Source of the DNA: Streptomyces sp. WM4235
Lineage (GTDB): Bacteria; Actinomycetota; Actinomycetes; Streptomycetales; Streptomycetaceae
Reading direction: 5' to 3'
DNA: 13,136 bases
Assembly (NCBI RefSeq): GCF_001279725.1
Contig: NZ_LGDE01000022.1
Location: forward strand, 1 to 13,136
This document shows positions 6,911 through 13,041 of the stretch, one piece after another. The notes beneath the pieces were generated by a model that made no database searches, was not told where the DNA came from, and saw only the letters and a program-made list of their open reading frames with translations. The position numbers and the translations under genes were made by a program. The number at the start of each line of letters is the position of its first letter. The stretch's first letter is position 1.

Positions 6911-6929
6911 GCGGCCAGTGGCGTAGGGT
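6906..6929 (+). promoter_or_regulatory. Predicted promoter of the initiator tRNA gene
   Basis: TAGGGT at 6924-6929 fits the Streptomyces TAGRRT -10 consensus and lies 12 bases before the tRNA. A -35 box is poor: TCGGAA ends 17 bases upstream. Stable-RNA promoters can have weak -35 boxes, so the assignment rests mainly on the -10 and its position. Confidence 0.35.
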
Positions 6930-6941
6930 TGGTCCTACCGA

Positions 6942-7018
6942 CGCGGGGTGGAGCAGCTCGGTAGCTCGCTGGGCTCATAACCCAGAGGTCGCAGGTTCAA
7001 ATCCTGTCCCCGCTACCA
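6942..7018 (+). tRNA. Initiator tRNA-fMet (anticodon CAT)
   Basis: A 77-base cloverleaf including an encoded CCA end. The acceptor arm CGCGGGG pairs with CCCCGCT except for the first pair, C1 x T72, the unpaired 1-72 position that marks bacterial initiator tRNAs and allows formylation. The anticodon stem-loop CTGGG-CTCATAA-CCCAG shows the three consecutive G-C pairs that direct the initiator to the ribosomal P site. The T arm is CAGG-TTCAAAT-CCTG. A strong hairpin follows 5 bases downstream. The gene sits in the middle of a run of gene fragments, the usual picture of a tRNA-associated insertion hotspot. Confidence 0.97.
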
Positions 7019-7023
7019 ACGCG

Positions 7024-7057
7024 ACAGCCCCCTCGACCACCAGGTCGAGGGGGCTGT
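7024..7057 (+). terminator. Strong hairpin terminator after tRNA-fMet
   Basis: A perfect 15-bp inverted repeat (ACAGCCCCCTCGACC and its complement) encloses a 4-base ACCA loop. It begins 5 bases after the tRNA CCA end. There is no T-run, as is usual for actinomycete terminators. Confidence 0.85.
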
Positions 7058-7107
7058 TCGCATTCGACCGTTCGCATTCGACCGTTCGCATTCGGCTGTT
7101 CGCATGC
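7057..7107. repeat. 14-bp tandem repeats, 3.5 copies
   Basis: TTCGCATTCGACCG at 7057-7070 and 7071-7084 is followed by TTCGCATTCGGCTG at 7085-7098 and a partial unit TTCGCATGC at 7099-7107. The array begins on the last base of the terminator hairpin. It may be a slippage array or a scar of integration next to the tRNA. Confidence 0.85.
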
Positions 7108-7122
7108 AGGGACCGCCAGTGG

Positions 7123-7401
7123 CTACGAGGCGGCGCAGCGGGCAGGAACGGCGGCTCGGGGTGCGATCCGCATCCGCTTCCCGTCCCACACCACGGTCTC
7201 CGCGGGCAGGATCAGCAGCCCCACCTCTCCGTCGGCCCAAGCCGCGTCGATACGCCGCACCTGCACGGCCGCGCCTCCCGCGCCGGCCATGTAGACCGTG
7301 GGGTCGACCTCCCAGCCGTGCCCGGCAAGCCACGCCTCCAACCGAACCATGTCGCCCGGCGTCGCCCCGCGCGGCCATACGTGCGTGCTCTCGATGTCCA
7401 T
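7123..7401 (-). CDS. Hypothetical protein, 92 aa
   Basis: From ATG 7401, with GGGGGGAC at SD distance, the minus strand encodes MDIESTHVWPRGATPGDMVR, then LEAWLAGHGWEVDPTVYMAG and a strand-rich second half with VQVRRIDAAWADGEVGLLIL and ETVVWDGKRMRIAPR. Codon bias is typical of real genes and the start, RBS and length are coherent. It looks like a small soluble alpha+beta protein without signal peptide or membrane segment; I do not recognise the family. The frame is open to 7464 but the extra residues are low in complexity. It lies convergent to the tRNA terminator, which could serve both strands. Confidence 0.6.
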   Translation of the reverse strand: MDIESTHVWPRGATPGDMVRLEAWLAGHGWEVDPTVYMAGAGGAAVQVRRIDAAWADGEVGLLILPAETVVWDGKRMRIAPRAAVPARCAAS

Positions 7402-7889
7402 GTCCGTCCCCCCGCCGAGGTCGGTTCTCCGACCACCGGCGATCCTCGCACCCGGTACCGACAACGGTCCTCCTCTTTTACGCCCGGACGCTCGACCGCC
7501 ACCTCGTCGTACAGATGCGGCAGCCCCGCTTGGAAGCAGAGCCGGCCTTGCGAGCGATACCCGTGGACCGGGAGGAAGTGACGCCAGGCCGCCCCGGGCA
7601 ACGCGTCGCTCTCCGCGCCGGCGGGCCCAAGGTCATGGCGGACGCGGATGAACCGATCGGAGATCCGACCGGGTGAACGTCCACGATGCCGTCCACCCGG
7701 CATCTCCGCCCGATGTCGCACCTCGGTCCGGCACGACTACGTCGTGAGCCCCGCCGTGGCAAGGCGGCACGACTACGTCGTGAGCAGCGCGAGGAACGCC
7801 ATGACGGGCAGAACGGCGAGTGGCCGAAACAGCCGGAGAGTCGGAGGGTCGGAGGGGGTCGGCACCGACGTCCGGCGGCTTCTGTCCGG
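7402..7889. other. 488-base stretch with a possible gene fragment and twin palindromes
   Basis: On the minus strand between about 7480 and 7670 a frame reads RISDRFIRVRHDLG, then SDALPGAAWRHFLPVHGYRS, then FQAGLPHLYDEVAVERPGV, with G/C-rich third positions; it looks like part of a protein but no family, start or proper end is seen. From 7730 to 7785 lie two copies of a palindromic 20-mer. A short hydrophobic minus-strand ORF, GTG 7865 to TAG 7773, ends LAVLPVMAFLALLTT inside the second palindrome. Nothing else is evident. Confidence 0.4.
7730..7785. repeat. Two copies of a palindromic 20-bp motif
   Basis: The 20-mer at 7730-7749 recurs exactly at 7766-7785, a 36-bp period. Each copy contains CACGAC-TAC-GTCGTG, a 6-bp inverted repeat around a 3-base centre. 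Exact repetition of a dyad in noncoding DNA suggests an operator or site-specific binding site; no cognate protein can be named. Confidence 0.85.
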
Positions 7890-8198
7890 TCACTCCGATG
7901 GGGCCCACTGCACGGCGGTGCCATAGGCGACGTACCCTGCGTCGCTCCCCATCGAACGGGTCTCCGTGCATATCGAGACGCCGAGCACGCCGTCAGCGCC
8001 AAGCGCCCGCGCGTACGCCTGCATGCTCACCACCGCTTCCATCGCACTTGCCTTGGGCTGCCCGACGGCCAGGCCGACAACAAGGTGCGGATGAGGCGGG
8101 GCATGCAGCGTGGCGGTGTAGAAGTCGCCGCTGACGTCGTGCGCAGCCTGCTCTCTCTCGGCTTCAAGCTGGAGTCTCTTTCTGATGCTGCGTTCCAT
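7890..8198 (-). CDS. YbjQ/DUF74-like (UPF0145) small protein
   Basis: A 102-residue soluble protein: MERSIRKRLQLEAEREQAAH, then a core ending in a helix SMQAYARALGADGVLGVSIC and a final strand GYVAYGTAVQWAPSE. The pattern helix-GA[DN]GV[LI]GV ... YGTAV is that of the YbjQ/DUF74 fold, a small domain that forms pentamers in solved members and is sometimes annotated as heavy-metal-binding; its role is unknown. ATG 8198 fits the natural N-terminal helix and has a weak AGGCGAGA upstream. The frame remains open to 8486, but that extension does not look like folded protein. It stands alone, with the twin palindromes about 105 bases past its stop. Confidence 0.65.
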   Translation of the reverse strand: MERSIRKRLQLEAEREQAAHDVSGDFYTATLHAPPHPHLVVGLAVGQPKASAMEAVVSMQAYARALGADGVLGVSICTETRSMGSDAGYVAYGTAVQWAPSE

Positions 8199-8589
8199 CG
8201 CAACATTCTCGCCTGCGGAAAGCGCCTGCTGTCGGGCAGGTCGGCGTTCAGACCGGAAGGGCCGCTCGTGTGAGGAACCTGGCTCGACAGCCCGCTTCCC
8301 GGCGCCCGTACTCACGGGCAGCGGGAAGCGCAGCGGCCGGATCCAAGTCGGGCAGTCTGACCGGGCAACCCGCAGAGCCTGCTGCTGGTCTCGGTCGATC
8401 AGGACATGTACGCACCCACGTGGCGCCGGTCTGCACCGTCCGCAGGCATCGGCGGTCAGCGCCGCTCGGGCGAGTTGACCGGTCACTCGCGAAGGATCAC
8501 GAGCGGCCGGTCAGAGCCCTCGGGTGTCCTCTACCGCTCGGGAGGGGTCTGGTCCGGAGGAGTCTGGTCCGGAGGGCTTTGGAGGCGGG
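8199..8589. other. 391-base stretch without a recognisable gene
   Basis: All frames are open for long distances because of high GC, but none reads like a known protein. A minus-strand frame around 8310-8430 (CVHVLIDRDQQQALRVAR) has some protein-like character but no start or context. At 8547-8560 and 8562-8575 the 14-mer GTCTGGTCCGGAGG is repeated with a 15-bp period. Confidence 0.4.
8547..8575. repeat. Two 15-bp tandem repeats
   Basis: GTCTGGTCCGGAGG occurs twice with one base between. On the minus strand it gives a PPDQT-PPDQT tail in the frame that continues from the HEAT-repeat remnant. Confidence 0.7.
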
Positions 8590-9573
8590 TCAGTGGGCCG
8601 CCCCGCCCATCTTCCACAGGGCGGCGGCCGAGTGGACGCGGGTCCACGGGTCTTGGGCGTCCAAGCATCTTCCTCAGATGTGGCAGCGCGGCTGCGGCGG
8701 GCGGGCCGATTCAGCCGAGAACCTCGACCGCGTCCAGGTCTCGGTGGGTGTCGAGCAGAAGTCGCAACCTCGGCACGCTGTCGGCCGGGGAGCGTTCAAG
8801 GGCCCAGAGAGCGACCGTGGCCGCCGCGCGCAGGTCCACGTCCTCCGCGTCGGCCAGCGGGCGAATGGTGGCCAGGGCAGTTGCGGCAAGAGGGCCGAAG
8901 GACGCGAGCGCGCCCAGGACGTGGGCGGCCGTACGCCACTGCTTGTGTCGGACCGCGGCTCGGAGCGTGTCGGTGAGTACGGGAACGGCGGACGTGTCGC
9001 CCAGCGCGGCGAGAGCGGAGGCGAGGCCGTTCACGCTGAAGTCGGGCCGATTCGCCGACACTTCGGCAGAGGCCAGGCGGTGGATCAACCGCGGTACGAG
9101 CTGGGGTGCGGCCGTGGGCAACCGGTCGGCGACGTTCACGACACGCCAGGCATCGGTGTCAGCGTCCAGCGCGGTCAGCAGGTCGGGAAGGGAACGCTCG
9201 TCCCCGAGCGTGGCCAGCGCCAGAACAGCTTCCTGGTGGGCGCGGCGCAGGAGGGGGTGCGGGCTCGCCCACGCGTCGTGTCCGTGTGTGGTGCGGTTCG
9301 CGGTGACGTAGGAAGCAAGCGGTTCCCGGGCCGGCTCGGCGTCGTCCGGATGACCAGAAGTCGTTCCAGGATCCCGTCCTCACGATCCGCCCAGTCACCA
9401 ACCAGGTCCGGGAAGACCCATACGGTGCGGTGCCGTTGTCGCCGCGGGGGCCTTTGCGGATCGTGTACTCGGGAATCGGCTTGGCGTACACGCGTACCGG
9501 GCCGGCCGGGCACCACAGAGGGTCTGCGCTTGCCGGTTGGAGGGGGCTGTCGAGCGGCCGGTGGGTGAAAGCC
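8590..9573 (-). pseudogene. HEAT-repeat protein, decayed by at least four lesions
   Basis: Coding sense on the minus strand can be followed across three frames. First comes LWCPAGPVRVYAKPIPEYTI (to about 9435), then VWVFPDLVGDWADREDGILE (to about 9353). A long frame follows containing LLRRAHQEAVLALATLGDER, VNGLASALAALGDTSAVPVL, AAHVLGALASFGPLAATALA and LRAAATVALWALERSPADSV, which are successive HEAT helical pairs. Lesions are a 5-bp duplication GGTGC at 9424-9433, a one-base loss near 9350, a TGA at 8711-8713 inside AVEVLG-stop-IGPPAAAALPHLRKML, and a frameshift near 8660. After that, DPWTRVHSAAALWKMGGA completes a HEAT unit and ends at TGA 8590. Such proteins are protein-binding scaffolds. 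The longest surviving frame could in principle start at GTG 9139 (142 codons), but it begins mid-repeat. Its 5' part is probably lost next to the YciI-like gene. Confidence 0.72.
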
Positions 9574-9611
9574 TCTCGACCGGACCGCCTCTTTGACGAG
9601 ATCCTTCGGAC

Positions 9612-10163
9612 ATGGAGTTCTTCGTCTACCACCAAGACCGGCCCGGCTCGCAGGGATTGCGCAAGGAACTGTTGGAGGAGCACTGGACCTACATGGACTC
9701 GTATGCGCGGGAGATGATCGCCCGCGGCCCCACCCTGTCCCGGGATGGCGGCACGCCCACCGGCAGCGTGCACATGGTCGACCTGCCGGACCCCGCCACC
9801 GCCCGCGCATTCGCCTTCGACGAGCCCGGCCACCAGGCCGGCATCTATCGGGACGTACTGCTGCGGCGGTGGCGCAACGTGCTGGGGCGCACCATGTGGG
9901 ACTTCCAAGGCGGCCGAACCGGCGGCAACCGGTACCTGGTACTCGGCCTCGGAACGGGTGAACCCGCCGACCTCGCCGTACCGGCCGACCGGAACGAACT
10001 GATCGCCTACGGGCCACTGCTGTCCGACAACGGCACCATGTGGCTGGGCACGGCGGCCCTGCTCCGGGCGCCGGACCCGGAGACGGCACGCGCCATTCTG
10101 ACTGCAAGCCGGTATGCCGCGATCGAGGTACACGACTGGCAGTTCGGCGGACGATCGACATGA
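9612..10163 (+). CDS. YciI-like protein with tandem domains
   Basis: A 183-residue soluble protein. Residues 1-95 match the YCII-related ferredoxin-like fold: EEHWTYMDSYAREMIARGPT with the conserved His (H24), a strand GSVHMVDLPD, the pattern ATARAFAFDEPGHQAGIYRD containing the conserved Asp (D70), and a closing RRWRNVLG. Residues 105-178 look like a second, degenerate copy (GNRYLVLGLG, NELIAYGPLL, PETARAILTASRYAAIEVHD) that lacks the His. The family is poorly characterised; a His-Asp pair suggests small-molecule chemistry, and some members are found with ECF sigma factors or as dehalogenase-like enzymes. ATG 9612 is the first residue of the family's usual start; the RBS is weak. It points away from the HEAT remnant, whose 5' end it abuts, and has no operon partner. 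Confidence 0.75.
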   Translation: MEFFVYHQDRPGSQGLRKELLEEHWTYMDSYAREMIARGPTLSRDGGTPTGSVHMVDLPDPATARAFAFDEPGHQAGIYRDVLLRRWRNVLGRTMWDFQGGRTGGNRYLVLGLGTGEPADLAVPADRNELIAYGPLLSDNGTMWLGTAALLRAPDPETARAILTASRYAAIEVHDWQFGGRST

Positions 10164-10442
10164 CCGGGAATGCCCGGGGCTGCCGCGACACCCAGGTAGT
10201 CCGCTGTGCCGATCGGCAAATACGGCTGTAGCGACGTACCGACCGTATGGCGGCCACAAGAGTTGCCCGAGTAGTAGGTGTCTTGACGCTTCATCGAATA
10301 CGCCGCCGCCGAGTTCGACGAAGTGCTTCAGAGGGAGGGCACGGGCAGATGTCGTCCCAGTTCAGAAAGCCTGCTCCCGCTCGCGCACGGTCCGCCTCTC
10401 CCCCGTCCCCCGCCGACGGACGTGCCCGGAGAGTGCGGTGCG
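10164..10442. other. Intergenic region with a possible tiny coding remnant
   Basis: No gene is visible. A plus-strand segment near 10290-10337 reads FIEYAAAEFDEVLQRE with normal codon bias but is preceded by in-frame stops and fades after that, so it may be a scrap of a lost gene. The gap is convergent, lying between the plus-strand YciI-like gene and the minus-strand TPR tail; no clear terminator hairpin is seen. Confidence 0.35.
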
Positions 10443-10748
10443 TCAGGGCCGGGGTTCGGTGGAGAAGGTGCCTGTCCAGACGTGCGTGGCCTGCTCGGGT
10501 TCGCGGTGCTGGAGGAGCGCGACCGTGTCCTTGACTCGGCCGAGGTCGATCAGGTGGCCTGCGAGAGCGTCGCGGTTGGCGGGGGCGTGGGGTTCAAGGA
10601 CGGCAAGGGCGTCCTCGGTCCGACCTGTCTCCGCGAGGAGGTCGGAGAGGGTCCGGGCCGCGTACGACGTGTCGCCCTCGGGGTGTGCCCGCGCCTGCTC
10701 GATTGCCTCGTCCAGCGAGCCGCCGTCGGCCATGAGCCGCAGACGCAT
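10443..10748 (-). pseudogene. C-terminal part of the TPR-like protein, separated by a TAA codon
   Basis: These 101 codons, MRLRLMADGGSLDEAIEQAR onward, continue the helical repeats of the preceding ORF in exactly the same reading frame. Only TAA (10761-10763) and the four codons DFFR intervene. The repeat units SLDEAIEQARAHPEGDTSYA, TLSDLLAETGRTEDALAVLE and LAGHLIDLGRVKDTVALLQH match the pattern upstream (GDEAIEVMRTLADSP). Homologues, as far as I recall them, read straight through here with EEEWEFFR-like sequence, so TAA is best seen as a nonsense mutation. Re-initiation at ATG 10748 is possible but there is no SD sequence. Confidence 0.65.
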
Positions 10749-10760
10749 CCTGAAGAAGTC

Positions 10761-12083
10761 TTATTCTTCCTCGCCGTCGCGGCGTGCCTTGAGGTTGTCG
10801 AGGTGGGCGAGGCCATCCCGGGCGCGGCTGTGGTCGGCGTACAGGGTGCACAACGTGTCGACGATCCAGTCCTGCGCGCCGTCGGGTGAGTCCGCGAGCG
10901 TACGCATCACCTCGATCGCCTCGTCGCCCCGGTCATGCCGGGCCAGGAGTTGCGCCAGTTGGACCGCGTCGTGGCACTGACCCGCTGGTGAGTCGCCCGG
11001 GTGCCGGTACACGGCGATAGCGCCTTCCACGTCCCCCCGCTCTTCCAGTACCTCGGCCAGGCGCTGTGCGGCGTGCCCGTGGTGCTCGGACGCCGCGTAC
11101 GCGCGCAGTTCCTCGATCCGGTCCTGCCTTGCCAGCAGGTCGGCAAGTTGGTCCCGACCGTTGACGGAGGTGATCTGTCGGGTGTGAAGCAGGGCAATCG
11201 CCTCGTCGCTGCGGCCCTGGCGCTCACGTACCGAAGCAAGTAGGCCGATCGCCGTGTCGGGAGCGAGGCCGCGACAGCACCACGGCCCGTCACATCGGTG
11301 CCGGGCCGGTATCCGTGCGGCCAGCAGCGCGGCGACTTCCTCGTCCCGGGCCGCCCCGTCCGTGATGTCGACCAGCGCTCCGGCCAGGCCGGCCTTGAGA
11401 GCGGCCGCGGTGCCGTTGGCGATGACCCGTCCTTGGTCGACGATGACTATCCGCTCGGCTACCTTGTCGGCTTCGTCGAGGTAGTGGGTGGTCAGCAGGA
11501 TCGTGATGCCGTGCTCGCGGCGCAGGCGTTGGATCTGATCCCACAGGCCGGCGCGGCTGTGGGGATCGAGACCCGTGGTCGGTTCGTCGAGGAAGAGAAC
11601 GCGCGGGTTGTGGACAAGCCCGAGGGCGATGTCCACGCGCCGTCGCTGCCCGCCCGAGAGGCTGCCGGGGACACGGGCGGCAAGCTCGCTGATGCCCAGG
11701 ATCTCCAGCACCTCGTCGGCCCGGCGCCGCGCATCACGAGGCCGTAGCCCGTAGCAGCGCCCCTGAGTGATGAGCTCCTCGCGGATGCGGTGGTTCTCCC
11801 CGCAGGCGTTCTTCTGTCCCACGTAACCGATCGCCTCACGCACCCGACCCGGTTCGCGCGCCGCATCAAAGCCTGCGATGTGCACGCGGCCCGCAGTGGG
11901 CGGCAGCAGCGTGGTCAGCATCCGCAAGGTGGTGGATTTGCCCGCACCGTTCGGCCCGAGCAGCGCCAGCAGCTCACCGGCCGCGACATCGAAGGTGACA
12001 TCGCGCACCGCCTCGATCGTCCCCTTGCCCACCTTGAAGGTCCGACGCAGACCCTCGGCCCGGATCATCTTCTCTGCACCCAT
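10761..12083 (-). CDS. DrrA-type ABC transporter ATPase fused in frame to a TPR-like repeat protein
   Basis: Residues 1-240 are a daunorubicin-resistance (DrrA) type ABC ATPase: Walker A GPNGAGKS (43-50), Q-loop region YVGQKN (87-92), signature SLSGGQRRR (141-149), Walker B VLFLDEPTTGLD (162-173) and switch His H200 in LLTTH. Such ATPases normally end in a DUF4162 domain and sit before a DrrB permease gene. Here, after VDITDGAARDEE (238-249), the chain enters a different family: PDTAIGLLASVRERQGRSDE, RDQLADLLARQDRIEELRAY, AAQRLAEVLEERGDVEGAIA and VQLAQLLARHDRGDEAIEVM, all TPR-like helical pairs, up to EEE and TAA 10761. The junction is near 11300-11355. No permease lies downstream. A deletion joining two genes in frame is the simplest explanation; a functional fusion is not excluded. 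Nucleotide binding looks intact. ATG 12083 is family-typical; the gene is divergent from a TetR regulator that may control it. Confidence 0.85.
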   Translation of the reverse strand: MGAEKMIRAEGLRRTFKVGKGTIEAVRDVTFDVAAGELLALLGPNGAGKSTTLRMLTTLLPPTAGRVHIAGFDAAREPGRVREAIGYVGQKNACGENHRIREELITQGRCYGLRPRDARRRADEVLEILGISELAARVPGSLSGGQRRRVDIALGLVHNPRVLFLDEPTTGLDPHSRAGLWDQIQRLRREHGITILLTTHYLDEADKVAERIVIVDQGRVIANGTAAALKAGLAGALVDITDGAARDEEVAALLAARIPARHRCDGPWCCRGLAPDTAIGLLASVRERQGRSDEAIALLHTRQITSVNGRDQLADLLARQDRIEELRAYAASEHHGHAAQRLAEVLEERGDVEGAIAVYRHPGDSPAGQCHDAVQLAQLLARHDRGDEAIEVMRTLADSPDGAQDWIVDTLCTLYADHSRARDGLAHLDNLKARRDGEEE

Positions 12084-12107
12084 GATGCGGACTGCAGAAC
12101 ACCCTGA

Positions 12108-12156
12108 ATGGAACTACAAACTTCCATCTACGAGTTCTAAGCATCCTCTATGGATG
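12108..12156. promoter_or_regulatory. Inverted repeats between the ABC and TetR genes, candidate TetR operator
   Basis: The 92-bp divergent gap holds two dyads: ATGGAA-8 bases-TTCCAT at 12108-12127 and CATCC-5 bases-GGATG at 12142-12156. TetR-family repressors usually bind such dyads in the shared promoter and control both themselves and the divergent transporter gene. The region is unusually AT-rich for this window, as promoters here are. Which dyad is the operator is unknown. Confidence 0.45.
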
Positions 12157-12175
12157 TCCCTGATGTCATTGAGTC

Positions 12176-12784
12176 ATGAGTACGAGGCAGACCTCCAGCG
12201 CCAAAAATCGAACTGAACGGGCCATCGTGACCGCCGCGGTGCGCGTCTGGGCGCGCGACCGGGCGGCCACGTTGCCCCAGGTCGCCGAGGCCGCGGAGGT
12301 CGGCCGCACGACCCTGCACCGCTACTTCCCGGAACGCGACGGTCTGCTGCGCGCCGCCACCGAGCACGCCCTGGAAGCCATCGGTGGTGCCATCGCCGAA
12401 GCGGACCCCGACAAAGGACACCCGCTGGATGCCATGCGCCGCGTGATCGCGGCCCTGGCCTCGACCAGCGATGCGATCATGTTCGTTTTCGGCGACCAGA
12501 CCCTGGTGCGCGATGTCGCCCCCACCCCCGAGCCTGATCTTTCGACACCGCACGACCCGGTGATCGACCTCATCCGCCGCGGGCAGGCCGAGGGCGTCTT
12601 CGACGACCAACTCACCGCCGAATGGATCCAGCAAGTCCTTTGGGGAGTGACCTACACCGCGTTCGAACAGGTCGAACGGGGTGCCCTCGCCAAGTTCGAC
12701 GTCACCGCGACCGTCACCCGCACACTGGAACAGGGGATCACCGCCGAGGCCGGTGCACGTCCGGGATCGGAACCGAAGCGGTGA
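12176..12784 (+). CDS. TetR/AcrR-family transcriptional regulator
   Basis: A 202-residue regulator. The N-terminal DNA-binding domain spans about residues 10-60: RAIVTAAVRVWARDRAATLP, then QVAEAAEVGRTTLHRYFPER, where VAEAAEVGRTTLHRYF is the TetR helix-turn-helix. The remaining ~140 residues form the ligand-binding and dimerisation helices, including a conserved-looking DPVIDLIRRGQAEGVFDDQL and WIQQVLWGVTYTAFEQVERG. Length is normal. ATG 12176 is the only suitable start; the SD is weak (TTGAG). It faces away from the DrrA-type ATPase gene across a gap with two inverted repeats, the common layout of a drug-responsive repressor and its pump. Its stop overlaps the next gene's start as GTGA, implying co-translation with the DsbA-like protein. 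The ligand is unknown. Confidence 0.92.
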   Translation: MSTRQTSSAKNRTERAIVTAAVRVWARDRAATLPQVAEAAEVGRTTLHRYFPERDGLLRAATEHALEAIGGAIAEADPDKGHPLDAMRRVIAALASTSDAIMFVFGDQTLVRDVAPTPEPDLSTPHDPVIDLIRRGQAEGVFDDQLTAEWIQQVLWGVTYTAFEQVERGALAKFDVTATVTRTLEQGITAEAGARPGSEPKR

Positions 12785-13041
12785 CCGACACAGCCGCCGA
12801 GGCAGGCTGGAGTGTCGACTTCTGGCTCGACCCGGCCTGCCCGCTCACCCGCCACACCGCACGCTGGATCGCCCAGGTCGCCGACCAGATGGCGCTCCAG
12901 GTGCGCTGGTGGGTGATGAGCCTGGCGGTGCTCAACGAACATCGCGACGACGACCCCGAAGGCGACCCGCACGGCTACCTGTGGATTCCCGCCCGCATCG
13001 CGGCAGCCGTCCAGACCGAGCACGGACATACCGCACTCTGA
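12781..13041 (+). pseudogene. Mycothiol-type DsbA-family oxidoreductase, truncated by an IS element
   Basis: From GTG 12781, overlapping the TetR stop, 86 codons read VDFWLDPACPLTRHTARWIA, then VRWWVMSLAVLNEHRDDD, GDPHGYLWIPARIAAAVQTE and HGHTAL before TGA 13039. VDFW-DP-CP and VMSLAVLNE are hallmarks of the Rv2466c-like (mycothiol-dependent nitroreductase/DsbA) thioredoxin-fold group, whose members have about 200 residues. Here the active-site segment is CPLT instead of CPWC, leaving only the first Cys, which may be a natural single-Cys variant. The whole helical insertion and second half of the fold are missing because the frame enters the left end of an IS3-like element, whose first bases supply the stop. 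Co-translation with TetR suggests a role in redox or xenobiotic response before disruption. Confidence 0.72.

Noticed and set aside
6942..7018. Elongator tRNA-Met
   Set aside because: The unpaired first acceptor position and three G-C pairs in the anticodon stem mark it as the initiator.
8270..9568. Plus-strand 432-codon ORF
   Set aside because: It is antisense to the HEAT-repeat remnant, shows no domain and its composition is Arg/Gly-rich.
9159..10259. Two minus-strand ORFs of about 360 codons
   Set aside because: They are mostly antisense to the YciI-like gene; only their ends near 9350-9573 carry genuine HEAT-protein sequence, assigned to the pseudogene.
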